42,106 nt of DNA from Sinomicrobium oceani (GCF_900119185.1 NZ_FPJE01000036.1:1-42106), one strand, 5' to 3'; positions 17,429 to 26,506 are shown, counted from the stretch's first letter. Numbers and translations: made by a program. The notes: generated by a model from the sequence alone, not told the origin.

Positions 17429-18748
17429 TTAAGTGTTACGGGAAAATATTTTTGTAAGCTGATAAAATATACGTTGTAAAATGCTGAGTTCTTCCGTAAT
17501 GATCTCTGCATTTCCCTGCATTTCCTGGCGGAATTCCAATTTCTTTTCAAAAGATGTTTCCAGGCTACCGACATTGACATAAATAGAGTACATAGCTTCC
17601 CCTTTTTTTGGCACAGCAGATATATCGACAATTTCTCCACGTAAGCTGCCCCATTCTTCGTAAGGATAATTATCCAGTTTTATAAGTACTTCCTGTCCTA
17701 CCTTAACCTTACCGGAGTTTTGCACCGGCATAGTCACCTGTCCAATAAGAGAATCGGTTTCTTCCGGCACCACCGTAAATACGATATCTCCTGCTTTGAC
17801 ATTCTGGTATTTGTGCCTGATATCAAACATAGAAACTTTTCCTTTCATAGGACTTTTCAGTACATAAGCCAGTTCCCAGTTATGGATCTCGTTTTTAAGG
17901 ATTTCCAACCCGCCTTCCAGTTCCTGCCTGTAGCTATAGGTCAGTTCTTTACCTGTAATTGTAGATTGGGTTTTGTTTCCGCTCAGGGAAGCAATGGATA
18001 TCCTTGTATTGGATATGGCGCTTTTCAGGTTTTCATACCGCTGTTTATCAGCGAGATAACTCCGGGACACCGCATCAAATTCCGATTTGGAGATTACCCC
18101 TTTGTCAAGCAGCGCCTTGTTTCTGGCATATTCCGATTCGGAAAGGGCCAGTTCCTGGGCAAATAATTCCAGCTGATTTTGTTGTTTTTTCAGAAGGTCA
18201 TACTGTTCTTCAATTTGTTGTGTTGCGGCAAAAATCTCTTTCTTATTGGGTTCCAGGAGGTGAAAGAGTACATACTTCTGATATTGCGAGGCAAAATTGG
18301 AATACGCCTGCCGGATACTTCCCAGCTGAAGGTGCGGAGGAAAAATCCCGGGTATCGAATCCGGAGGGACCAACTCGGGCGTAAAATCCGAAAGCTTCCT
18401 TTTCAGCCAATACACATCCTGCAGATTTGCAGTATTCTCTATTTCGGCAAGGATTTCGTTTTCTACCACCGGCTGATCTGCTGCTACGTACAAATTGGTC
18501 AGTTTCCCATTGCTGTTCGCCTGTATATATGCCGGGGGAATTTTGGTTGTTATGGTGATACGTGCGGTGATCATGTCATCATAGCTGATGAGCGCACTTC
18601 CTATAATAAGGAGGATTACAATAATAAATACCACGGTAGTTCCCCACCGGATCATCCAGTGTGGTGCCTCCCCGAGAATTTCCTGTACCTGGTCAGAGCG
18701 TTCGTCCAGGAAATCTATTTTTTTCTTTTTGTCTTTAGCTTTACTCAT
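17429..18748 (-). CDS. HlyD-family membrane fusion protein
   Basis: A 439-residue protein with a basic N-terminal cytoplasmic segment, one transmembrane helix (about 33-55) and a periplasmic part. It has a split biotinyl-lipoyl-like domain (YIQANSNGKLTNLYV and LKSPMKGKVSMF) around a helical hairpin rich in Gln/Glu (about 150-270). Such adaptors link an inner-membrane ABC exporter to an outer-membrane channel. It lies 38 bp after the C39 ABC transporter, so it should take part in lanthipeptide export. No TolC-like gene is present in the window. Confidence 0.9.
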   Translation of the reverse strand: MSKAKDKKKKIDFLDERSDQVQEILGEAPHWMIRWGTTVVFIIVILLIIGSALISYDDMITARITITTKIPPAYIQANSNGKLTNLYVAADQPVVENEILAEIENTANLQDVYWLKRKLSDFTPELVPPDSIPGIFPPHLQLGSIRQAYSNFASQYQKYVLFHLLEPNKKEIFAATQQIEEQYDLLKKQQNQLELFAQELALSESEYARNKALLDKGVISKSEFDAVSRSYLADKQRYENLKSAISNTRISIASLSGNKTQSTITGKELTYSYRQELEGGLEILKNEIHNWELAYVLKSPMKGKVSMFDIRHKYQNVKAGDIVFTVVPEETDSLIGQVTMPVQNSGKVKVGQEVLIKLDNYPYEEWGSLRGEIVDISAVPKKGEAMYSIYVNVGSLETSFEKKLEFRQEMQGNAEIITEELSILQRIFYQLTKIFSRNT

Positions 18749-18786
18749 AGGTTTTCCGAAAAGAATTTAAAGGGCTTGTATACTCA

Positions 18787-20988
18787 TTATTCTCCAAGTT
18801 CGAGCTGGTTCTTTACCAGGGTAAAATACGCTCCTTTTTTCTTTGCCAGTTCTTTGTGCGTTCCCTGTTCTATGATCTTTCCTTTTTCCAGCACGATGAT
18901 CTGATCGGCATTTTTTACTGTACTCAGGCGGTGAGCTACGATAACCACGGTCTTGCCCTTATAGAATTCCTCCAGGTTTTCCATAATAACTTTTTCATTG
19001 TTCGCATCAAGTGCACTGGTAGCTTCATCAAAAAAGATATATTTAGGGTCTTTATATACCGATCGGGCTATAAGGATCCGCTGTCGTTGTCCCCCACTGA
19101 TATTTACACCACTCGATCCTATTTTGGTATTATAACCGGAAGGTTGTTCTTCTATAAATTCCTCGATATTCGCTACATTGACGGCATGGATAAGCCTTTC
19201 CTTACTGATAATCCCTTCCGAATCGGACTCCGTAATATTGCGGGCTATGGTATCACCGAAGAGAAATCCGTCCTGCATGACCGATCCGCATGCTTTTCGC
19301 CATACCGTGGTATTCATGTTTTTTAATCTCACATTACCTACCTGTATGGTCCCCTCCGTAGGATCGTAAAACTTGAGAAGGAGTTTTACAAGCGTTGTCT
19401 TTCCGCTTCCGCTCGCCCCTACTACCGCAGTGACCTTTCCTTCTGGAATTTCAAAAGTAAGGTCATCCAGGACAAGTGGTGAAGAATTTCCCCCGTACCT
19501 GAAGCTGACATGCTGAAATTTGACTGTTTTATCTTGCGGAAGATCAATGATATCGTCGTCAAAAGGGTTTTCTTCATCATCCTTGGCGTGAATTTCGGAT
19601 AACCGCTCCAAACTTATCTTAGCATCCTGTCCGGCCTGAATAAAGGTGATAAAATTGTTGATAGGGAGGTTGAGCTGACCTATAATATATTGTACCGAAA
19701 GCATCATACCCAATGTCAGATCTCCCTCTATGACCGATTTGGCAGCTATAAAGGTGATCAATATGTTTTTCAGTTCATTGAGAAATTTCCCTCCTGTATT
19801 CTGTGTCTGGGAAAGCGACAATCCCTTTATGGATATTTTGAAGAGCCTTACCTGTATGGCTTCCCACTCCCATCGCCGCCGGCGTTCGGACCCGTTGAGT
19901 TTTATTTCCTGCATTCCGGATATCAACTGATATAAGCTGCTCTGATTGTCGGATGACTGATCGAAACGTTTATAATCCAGTTCGGCCCGCTTCTTCATAA
20001 ACAAGAGGGTCCAGCCGATATAGAGTATCGAACCGAATAGGAATACCAAAAAGATCCCCATATTGTAATACGCCAGTACAACCCCGAAAATTATCACATT
20101 AAAAGCGGAAAACAAGGTATTTAATGTCGTGGTCGACAGAAAGCTCTGTATCCGGTTATGATCGTATATCCGCTGGATGATATCGCCCGTATTTTTGGAA
20201 TCGAAAAAGGCAATAGGTAACCGCATCAGTTTGATGAGGAAGTCAGATATCAGGTTGATGTTTACCCGACTGGTCACATGCAGTAAGATCCACCCTCTTA
20301 TCAGTTCTACCGTAGTCTGGGAAATAAAAAGGGTAAGCTGTGCCACCAGTACGAGATAAACAAAGTTGAGATTCTGATAATTTATACCATAATCCACCAC
20401 AGCCTGGGTGAGAAAGGGAAAAATAAGCTGCAAAAGACTCCCGACAATCAACCCGAGGAACAATTGGGTAAGGTGTTTTTTATACGGTTTGAAATACCAG
20501 AACAGGAATCTGAAACCGTATTCGACCTTGGTATCTCTCCCGGTTTCGTAAAAATTCGGTGTCGGTTCGAGCAAGAGCAGATAACCCTCATCGTCCATAT
20601 CGGCACTTTTACCTATCCAGCCGGCAACAAACTCTTCCCTACTGTACTTGACCAATCCATGTGCAGGGTCGGCAACAAATACCGTTCCTTTTTTTATCGC
20701 ATAAATAACAACAAAATGCCTTTGTCGCCAATGAGCAATGCAAGGCAGTGGTACTTCCTCCTCAAGGGTCTTGAAATCGATACTTACGGCAAGAGAATGA
20801 AAGCCGATACTTTCGGCAGCTTCGGCTATCCCCCCGAGAGAAACACCTTCTCTGGTAATGTTGGCCTTACGGCGCAAAAAATCGGTAGCGTAAGATCTCC
20901 CGTAATACTTAGCTATCATCCGGAGACAGGTAGGACCGCAATCCATTTGATCCAACTGTCTGTAAAACGGAAATTTCTTCAGGTTCAT
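18787..20988 (-). CDS. C39 peptidase-containing ABC exporter (LanT-like)
   Basis: A 733-residue three-domain exporter. The N-terminal C39 cysteine peptidase (1-130) has Cys17 in QMDCGPTC, His91 in RHFVVIY and Asp107 in VADPAHG. The membrane domain (about 165-440) has several helices. The ATPase has Walker A GASGSGKTT (524-532), signature ISGGQRQR (about 631) and Walker B YIFFDEATSALD. Known relatives cut leaders after double glycine while exporting the peptide, which matches the GG ends of all four precursors. It is the first gene of the cluster. Confidence 0.95.
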   Translation of the reverse strand: MNLKKFPFYRQLDQMDCGPTCLRMIAKYYGRSYATDFLRRKANITREGVSLGGIAEAAESIGFHSLAVSIDFKTLEEEVPLPCIAHWRQRHFVVIYAIKKGTVFVADPAHGLVKYSREEFVAGWIGKSADMDDEGYLLLLEPTPNFYETGRDTKVEYGFRFLFWYFKPYKKHLTQLFLGLIVGSLLQLIFPFLTQAVVDYGINYQNLNFVYLVLVAQLTLFISQTTVELIRGWILLHVTSRVNINLISDFLIKLMRLPIAFFDSKNTGDIIQRIYDHNRIQSFLSTTTLNTLFSAFNVIIFGVVLAYYNMGIFLVFLFGSILYIGWTLLFMKKRAELDYKRFDQSSDNQSSLYQLISGMQEIKLNGSERRRRWEWEAIQVRLFKISIKGLSLSQTQNTGGKFLNELKNILITFIAAKSVIEGDLTLGMMLSVQYIIGQLNLPINNFITFIQAGQDAKISLERLSEIHAKDDEENPFDDDIIDLPQDKTVKFQHVSFRYGGNSSPLVLDDLTFEIPEGKVTAVVGASGSGKTTLVKLLLKFYDPTEGTIQVGNVRLKNMNTTVWRKACGSVMQDGFLFGDTIARNITESDSEGIISKERLIHAVNVANIEEFIEEQPSGYNTKIGSSGVNISGGQRQRILIARSVYKDPKYIFFDEATSALDANNEKVIMENLEEFYKGKTVVIVAHRLSTVKNADQIIVLEKGKIIEQGTHKELAKKKGAYFTLVKNQLELGE

Positions 20989-21640
20989 AAATAGGTTTTA
21001 TCAAGCAGAACTCCTTTTTTGTTAGGGGCAAGGAATTTCGTTTGGTTTACTAAAATAAAAAAAAGTAGAGACGTTGAGACTTAAAGCGGAGAAGGAAACG
21101 ATTTTCATGCTCCCTCCGGGCGAAAACATACTGACTAACAGTTTTTTACAAAAAAAATGTAGTATATCGATATTATGCCTGCTATAATTCCCCCGTTTTC
21201 ATTCTGTCAATATAGGATTTTTTGGCAAAATGAGGAAGATAAAACAACATTCTCCTTCACGGCCTTCACTTCCTTTTTAACAGGATATGCTGATGCGTTA
21301 CTATCAAAAAATTAATAAAAACGCATTTAAATTACTTTTTCACCTTAAAAACAACACTGTAGCAGATTGAACGAACATTAGTGATCATGAAATCTGCCTC
21401 CTTGATTTTTACGGTCTCCTATTCACATTAAAAAAAATCAGAACACACTTATGCAAACTGCCTGTACCATGTTCGAGGATGTAAGCATACACGGGCAAGC
21501 TTTCCCGACGAAAGTAAAGAGTAACAGGACTTCCCATCTCCCCTCAAAGAGCACATAGTCTGTTTCGGGTGTTGCAAACCGGTAAATGCCGCTGCTATCT
21601 GCCTTTCTTTATACGCCGATAAAGCAAGACTTCTTTTTCG
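20989..21640. other. Long divergent intergenic region
   Basis: About 650 bp between the leftward exporter and rightward rlmB, AT-rich for the most part. No gene with coding character was recognised. On the minus strand no perfect TAnnTTTG element was found; the nearest is TCATTTTG at 21226-21233. The lanthipeptide operon promoter must lie here or be non-consensus. Confidence 0.5.
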
Positions 21641-21648
21641 TACCTTTG
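21641..21648 (+). promoter_or_regulatory. Promoter -7 element of rlmB
   Basis: TACCTTTG is a perfect TAnnTTTG match whose last base is only 5 bp before the rlmB ATG. Transcription should start at or next to the start codon, so the mRNA may be leaderless. A -33 TTTG is not evident. Confidence 0.65.
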
Positions 21649-21652
21649 CAAG

Positions 21653-22390
21653 ATGCAAAAAGACTATCAGATATTCGGTATACGTGCAGTAATAGAAGCT
21701 ATACATGCCGGAAAAGCCATCGATAAAGTGTTTATCCAGAAAGGATTGAAAGGCGCCTTGTTTTCCGAACTTGAAACCTTGCTTCGGAAGGAACAGATCA
21801 ACGTATCTCATGTTCCCCTGGAAAAACTCGACAGGCTCAGCAAAAAAAATCATCAGGGCGTTATTGCCCATATATCTCCCGTAGAATTTCATTCGCTCGA
21901 AACCCTGGTCATCAACACCGTAGAATCGGGAGAAACTCCTTTCTTCCTGTTACTCGACCAGCTTTCTGACGTCCGCAATTTCGGGGCTATCATCCGTACA
22001 GCCGAATGTACCGGTGTTCATGGCATTATTGTGCAGAACAAAGGCGGAGCTCCTGTAACAGCAGACACCGTTAAAACTTCTGCCGGGGCCGTTTTTAACG
22101 TCCCGATCTGTAAAGTCGATCACATTAAGGATGCTGTTTTCTACATGCAGGCGTCGGGCATTCAGGTGGTAGCTGCCACAGAAAAAACCGAAGATATGAT
22201 TTACGATGTGCCCCTGGACGTCCCCCTGGCTATTGTTATGGGGGCAGAAGACAAGGGTATTTCGCCCTCGGTCATGAAATCGGCAGACCACAGGGCTAAA
22301 CTCCCTATGTACGGTAATATCGGTTCGCTCAATGTATCCGTGGCCTGTGGTGTTTTTCTGTATGAAGTCATCCGTCAACGAAAAAAATAA
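21653..22390 (+). CDS. rlmB: 23S rRNA 2'-O-ribose methyltransferase, RlmB-type (TrmH/SpoU family)
   Basis: A 245-residue SPOUT methyltransferase. The N-terminal substrate-binding domain (1-75) begins QIFGIRAVIEAI and includes KKNHQGVIAHISP. The SPOUT domain has the three family motifs: LDQLSDVRNFGAIIRTAECTG, IVMGAEDKGISPSV and MYGNIGSLNVSVACGVFLYE. RlmB methylates G2251 in the 23S P-loop; the family also includes tRNA enzymes, but the N-terminal domain fits RlmB. Homology begins at the first ATG, which supports this start despite the very close promoter. Confidence 0.9.
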   Translation: MQKDYQIFGIRAVIEAIHAGKAIDKVFIQKGLKGALFSELETLLRKEQINVSHVPLEKLDRLSKKNHQGVIAHISPVEFHSLETLVINTVESGETPFFLLLDQLSDVRNFGAIIRTAECTGVHGIIVQNKGGAPVTADTVKTSAGAVFNVPICKVDHIKDAVFYMQASGIQVVAATEKTEDMIYDVPLDVPLAIVMGAEDKGISPSVMKSADHRAKLPMYGNIGSLNVSVACGVFLYEVIRQRKK

Positions 22391-22457
22391 CAACAATTTT
22401 ACATCGATATCCCATTGCCTGTGCGAACGGGAAACTTTATAACACAATTCAGCACTT

Positions 22458-23276
22458 ATGAAAATAGAAGCTATTCCACAGATAAAACATACGGATGCCG
22501 ACAACTTCTTTCTCCTGGCCGGTCCCTGTGCCATAGAAGGAGAAGATATGGCCATGCGTATTGCGGAAAAGGTGGTCGGTATTACCGATAAATTACAGAT
22601 CCCTTATATCTTCAAAGGTAGTTTTAAGAAAGCTAATCGCAGTCGTATTGACAGTTTCACCGGAATCGGGGACGAAAAAGCATTGAAAATACTCCGCAAA
22701 GTATCTGAAACCTTTCACATCCCGACGGTTACGGATATTCATGAAATAGACGATGCCGAAAAAGCTGCTGCGTACGTAGATATTCTACAGATTCCGGCTT
22801 TCCTTGTCCGCCAGACCGATCTTGTTGTGGCTGCAGCCAAAACCGGAAAAACCATAAATCTCAAAAAAGGACAATTTATGAGTCCGGAAAGTATGAAACA
22901 TGCCGTACAGAAAGTGCTGGACAGCGGTAATGAGCAGGCCGTGATTACAGACCGGGGCACCATGTTCGGCTATCAGGACCTCATCGTGGATTTCAGAGGA
23001 ATCCCAACGATGCGCAAATATGCTCCGGTAGTACTCGATATCACACATTCCCTGCAGCAACCCAATCAGACCAGTGGCGTCACCGGGGGAAGACCGGAGA
23101 TGATAGAGACTATAGCCAGGGCCGGTGTAGTAAACGGTGTCGATGGTTTGTTTATCGAAACCCATTTTGATCCCGCCAACGCTAAGAGTGACGGTGCCAA
23201 TATGCTCCACCTGGATCATCTGGAAAAGCTGATGACCAATCTCGTGGCCATCCGAAAAACAATAAACACGTTATAA
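22458..23276 (+). CDS. kdsA: 3-deoxy-8-phosphooctulonate synthase KdsA
   Basis: A 272-residue enzyme that condenses PEP and arabinose 5-phosphate to KDO-8-phosphate for lipopolysaccharide. Motifs include LAGPCAIEGED, GSFKKANRSR, TDRGTMFGY and HSLQQPNQTSGVTGG. Cys24 in AGPCAIE is at the position that is Cys in metal-dependent enzymes and Asn in E. coli KdsA, so this copy is probably the metal-dependent class. It lies 67 bp after rlmB on the same strand. Confidence 0.97.
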   Translation: MKIEAIPQIKHTDADNFFLLAGPCAIEGEDMAMRIAEKVVGITDKLQIPYIFKGSFKKANRSRIDSFTGIGDEKALKILRKVSETFHIPTVTDIHEIDDAEKAAAYVDILQIPAFLVRQTDLVVAAAKTGKTINLKKGQFMSPESMKHAVQKVLDSGNEQAVITDRGTMFGYQDLIVDFRGIPTMRKYAPVVLDITHSLQQPNQTSGVTGGRPEMIETIARAGVVNGVDGLFIETHFDPANAKSDGANMLHLDHLEKLMTNLVAIRKTINTL

Positions 23277-23443
23277 TCCCACAGCATCCCGGAGCAAACC
23301 ATAAGCACGGACAATCAAAACACTACAATAAATATTAACGTATATTAAACTTAATATTAAGGAAAATTTACATAGGGTTTGATTGTCTCTGATAAAGGAA
23401 AAGACTATCTTAGTGTAAGAATCTTTTTAAAACCATACATATT

Positions 23444-23608
23444 ATGAGTATACTGAGATTAATATGCGCCATTCTTTTACCGCCATTAGGAGTGTTCCTG
23501 ACCGTAGGTCTTAAAGGAGCCTTCTGGTTGAACATTCTTTTAACCTTACTTGGATTCCTCCCGGGAATTATTCATGCTATCTGGGTTATTGCCAAACACG
23601 ATAACTAA
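23444..23608 (+). CDS. Pmp3/YqaE-family small membrane protein
   Basis: A 54-residue protein beginning MSILRLICAILLPPLGVF and ending in AIWVIAKHDN. It has two hydrophobic helices (about 3-20 and 29-50) and the family pattern of LPPLGVFL followed by LNILLTLLGFLPGIIHA. Members are tied to membrane potential and to salt or cold stress; the molecular function is unclear. Its TAA stop overlaps the next gene's ATG by one base (TAATG), suggesting coupled translation. Confidence 0.88.
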   Translation: MSILRLICAILLPPLGVFLTVGLKGAFWLNILLTLLGFLPGIIHAIWVIAKHDN

Positions 23609-24714
23609 TGCAAATACCGGAAATAACAGCCTTTGTGCTTTCTTCCGTCTTTATGATATCCACACTCGCCCCACTAATCCGGTGGGACGATTGGTGGATT
23701 CGTATCTTCGACTTTCCAAGACTTCAATTATGGCTGATAGGATTGACAGGGTTCATCCTATGTCTTTGCTTTTTCCATTTTTCCGGTCCTTTCCATTATA
23801 TTTTTGCAGCAGCCCTCCTGGCCTGCCTGATTTTTCAGACTTCAAAAATACTCCCCTATACCAGGCTTTACCACCAGGAAGTCATTCGGTTTAAGGGAAA
23901 GCAGGATGCCGAGAACCGGGTTTCGGTATTAGTGAGTAATGTACTGACTCCCAACAGAAATTCGGATAAACTCATTGAGATTATCCGAAAAAAGAAACCG
24001 AACATGTTCCTGACCCTCGAAACCGATTTATGGTGGGAGGATAAACTGGACGAATTGGAGAAGGATTATCCCTATACCGTAAAGATCCCGCTGGATAATT
24101 TGTACGGAATGCATCTCTACTCCAACCTGGAGCTCGAAAATGCCAAAACAAAATTTCTGATCAAGGATGATATCCCCTCCATCGAAGCCTATGTAAAACT
24201 TCCCTCAGGGAAAAAAGTAAAAATTTACTGTCTGCATCCCATGCCTCCGAGCCCTACGGAAAGTGATACTTCTACGGACAGGGATGCCGAACTGCTGCTC
24301 GTAGGGAAGAAAGTGAAAAAAGCAGATGAGACCACATTGGTATTCGGCGACCTCAACGATGTAGCCTGGTCTTACACCACCATACTTTTCCGAAAGATCA
24401 GCGGGTTACTCGATCCGAGGATCGGCCGGGGGATGTTCAGTACATTTCACGCCAATTACTTTTTCCTGCGCTGGCCCCTGGATCATGTTTTTCACTCCAA
24501 AGATTTTATGCTCAATGAAATCAGGAGATTGCCGAGTATAGGGTCGGATCACTTTCCTATCTATGCCAGTCTGCAGTTTCGTCCGGTAGCCGAAAAGGTA
24601 CAGGAAGAACCAGAAGCAGATGCAGAAGATGAAGACCTGGCCCGGGAAAAAATAGATAAAGCAGACCCTATCGTTAAAACAGAGAAAACCCAGTACAAAG
24701 CATTTTCGCTCTGA
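23608..24714 (+). CDS. Membrane-anchored endonuclease/exonuclease/phosphatase-family protein
   Basis: A 368-residue protein with two or three N-terminal transmembrane helices (within 1-80) and a C-terminal EEP catalytic domain (about 105-330). EEP marks are LETDLWW (the Glu metal site), VFGDLNDVAWS (Asp/Asn pair) and SIGSDHFPIYASL (the terminal Asp-His). The C-terminal tail is acidic and then lysine-rich. The substrate is unknown; relatives act on nucleic acids or phospholipid/inositol phosphates. It starts inside the stop of the Pmp3-like gene. Confidence 0.88.
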   Translation: MQIPEITAFVLSSVFMISTLAPLIRWDDWWIRIFDFPRLQLWLIGLTGFILCLCFFHFSGPFHYIFAAALLACLIFQTSKILPYTRLYHQEVIRFKGKQDAENRVSVLVSNVLTPNRNSDKLIEIIRKKKPNMFLTLETDLWWEDKLDELEKDYPYTVKIPLDNLYGMHLYSNLELENAKTKFLIKDDIPSIEAYVKLPSGKKVKIYCLHPMPPSPTESDTSTDRDAELLLVGKKVKKADETTLVFGDLNDVAWSYTTILFRKISGLLDPRIGRGMFSTFHANYFFLRWPLDHVFHSKDFMLNEIRRLPSIGSDHFPIYASLQFRPVAEKVQEEPEADAEDEDLAREKIDKADPIVKTEKTQYKAFSL

Positions 24715-24727
24715 TTGGCACGACTGC

Positions 24728-25930
24728 TTATTTTCCGGCTACATAATCCCGAAGATAAGCAAAACGTTCGGTCAACTTACCTCCGAAAGTCATACGCGCC
24801 CTTTCCAGAACGCCATCCTGGTCACCGTTGAAAAATGCAGGAATGACATAGGTCATAAACATATCTCCGAAACCTTCACTGGCATCTCTGGGCAATTCGC
24901 AAGGCAGATTATCAACGGCCATAACTGCTATAGCCCCTTCTTTCCTGTAATCTGTTTCCTCCCCTGTTACACGATCGTAACCGTATACCGGATCGGCGAT
25001 CGTCGAAGCCCTGATAGTCGAAGCTACGGGCCCGTCGATGTCACAACTTATATCGGCCACAACACTGATCTTAAAACCGGAAGTAGCCGCATCTTGGCGT
25101 GTAAATAAATAAGGTGCCCCCTGCCCGTAAAAATGTCCGGCCATATAAAGATCGGTAACCCGGGCAAATCGCATGAAATCCGATTCGTAGGCTTCCGGAT
25201 GTTTATAGAAATCCTCCGCAGAAGCTTTCGCACCGTCCTTCCGCTTGTTATAATCCAGCACATCGATCTGGCAATACACCGGCTCGGCGAAGTTGTCGGT
25301 CAGGTACTCATCAGGAAGCACTTCCCGAACTCCCATACCATCCAGCATTTCTTTGGCTCCTCCTCCTACTCTTCCTTTCCCGGTAAGCAGGATTTTAACA
25401 GCAGGCAATTCGGTTTTCCGCAGCACAGCGATAAGCTCCTGCTGGTCTGCAAGGGTCTCCGCCTTAGGAATGGTAAACAGACCGGTCTTTAATCCATAAG
25501 CACGGATGCCGTTGTATGCCCCCACAATGCCGGCATATCGGCCAAATGCCACAAGTCTTTGCCCATTGGGCGCTGTAATAACTTCATGGTCGTACAGCTC
25601 GATATTTCTATCGAGAATAGCCTCTAATAATTTTCGGTTATAAGGTTGCTTTTTTATCGTATGTGAAAAGAAAAAGTACTTTTTATCAGGTATAAGAGCC
25701 TCCGTAGGAACTTCCTTAACGCCAAGGAGAACATCGCAATGTGAAACATCACCGGTCAGCGTTACCCCGGCGTCTTCATAGTCCTTATCGGGAAATACCC
25801 TGATATCCGACGGTTCCACAAACAACTCGACATCAGGAAACTGCTGCTTCACTTTACGGCAGGCCACAGGTGAAAGTACCACGCGCTTGTCCGGGGGATT
25901 TTTGCGTTCCTTGACAATTCCTATTTTCAT
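24728..25930 (-). CDS. Saccharopine/alanine dehydrogenase-like NAD(P) oxidoreductase
   Basis: A 400-residue protein with the AlaDH/PNT fold. The N-terminal domain begins KIGIVKERKNPPDKRVVLSP, and the nucleotide-binding domain has LLTGKGRVGGGAKEMLDGMG (about 180-200). The layout resembles lysine-forming saccharopine dehydrogenase and alanine dehydrogenase; the substrate cannot be settled by eye. It converges with the preceding EEP gene (13-bp gap) and is divergent from ssrA, with its own upstream -7 element. Confidence 0.8.
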   Translation of the reverse strand: MKIGIVKERKNPPDKRVVLSPVACRKVKQQFPDVELFVEPSDIRVFPDKDYEDAGVTLTGDVSHCDVLLGVKEVPTEALIPDKKYFFFSHTIKKQPYNRKLLEAILDRNIELYDHEVITAPNGQRLVAFGRYAGIVGAYNGIRAYGLKTGLFTIPKAETLADQQELIAVLRKTELPAVKILLTGKGRVGGGAKEMLDGMGVREVLPDEYLTDNFAEPVYCQIDVLDYNKRKDGAKASAEDFYKHPEAYESDFMRFARVTDLYMAGHFYGQGAPYLFTRQDAATSGFKISVVADISCDIDGPVASTIRASTIADPVYGYDRVTGEETDYRKEGAIAVMAVDNLPCELPRDASEGFGDMFMTYVIPAFFNGDQDGVLERARMTFGGKLTERFAYLRDYVAGK

Positions 25931-25970
25931 ATAATGAGACGTTTTTAATCCTTTGGCATACTCTTTGAAC

Positions 25971-26002
25971 CAAATGTAACCGTTGTTATGATGACCTACA
26001 AG
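25971..26002 (-). promoter_or_regulatory. Promoter of the dehydrogenase-like gene
   Basis: On the minus strand TACATTTG (25971-25978) matches TAnnTTTG, with CTTG (25999-26002) 20 nt upstream, one mismatch from the TTTG -33 element. It gives a leader of about 35 nt. Confidence 0.6.
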
Positions 26003-26024
26003 GTTTTCGATGAATAATTTTTCG

Positions 26025-26032
26025 TACCTTTG
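26025..26032 (+). promoter_or_regulatory. Promoter -7 element of ssrA
   Basis: TACCTTTG is a perfect TAnnTTTG match, about 35 bp before the mature tmRNA 5' end. The -33 region is T-rich without an exact TTTG at the ideal distance. Confidence 0.65.
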
Positions 26033-26066
26033 TCCTCAAATTAAAAGACAACGTTCTTTACATACT

Positions 26067-26461
26067 GGGGTCGACTGGTTTTGACAGCGGGTCGAATTGA
26101 AATGTAAGCATGCAGAGCGCCGGGACACAGCTCTTAAATCTCATGTTTCACACCTTTTAAATGGCGAGAATAACTACGCTCTTGCTGCGTAATCTGAATT
26201 ATAGTAGGATTTAGCCAAGTTTCCGCAAGGCGGAAAAGCAGGATGTCTCCGGATAGCCCTTGTTGACGGCGGTCCGCAAGGAGGCACCATAAAAGTCAAC
26301 ATAGAAACACTGTAGCTTCGTCAGTGTTTTAAACCTTAAGAAGCTAAGCATAGGATAGGCGGTTTTCGGTCAGCCCTATGTCGAAAAACAAACGAAAACT
26401 AAGCACGTAGAAAGCATTTTGATTGCCTGTTTGGACGAGAGTTCGATTCTCTCCGACTCCA
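26067..26461 (+). ncRNA. ssrA: Transfer-messenger RNA (tmRNA)
   Basis: The 5' end GGGGTCGACTGGTTTTGACA and the 3' end GTTCGATTCTCTCCGACTCC,A are the two halves of the tRNA-like domain. The acceptor stem pairs GGGGTCG with CGACTCC and includes the G3-U pair needed for alanine charging. The tag reading frame is at 26163-26192 and encodes GENNYALAA then TAA. CCA is not encoded (CTT follows the discriminator A), so it must be added by nucleotidyltransferase. tmRNA rescues stalled ribosomes and tags the products for degradation. Confidence 0.98.
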
Positions 26462-26465
26462 CTTT

Positions 26466-26506
26466 AAAATCCCTTGCAAACAAGTTGTTTGCAAGGGATT
26501 TTTTTT
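26466..26506 (+). terminator. Strong intrinsic terminator of ssrA
   Basis: AAATCCCTTGCAAACAA and TTGTTTGCAAGGGATTT form a near-perfect long stem with a minimal loop, followed by a run of T. It immediately follows the tmRNA. It could also work from the other side for the convergent PepSY gene, as the left flank is A-rich. Confidence 0.92.

Noticed and set aside
17374-17640. Upstream extension of the LanA4 frame as a 139-residue protein
   Set aside because: The added 88 residues overlap the C-terminus of the HlyD-type gene in another frame and lack any leader similarity; the precursor family begins at the GTG at 17376.
21449-21892. 147-residue minus-strand frame overlapping rlmB
   Set aside because: Most of it is the antisense of the rlmB coding region and it has no recognisable domain or start context.
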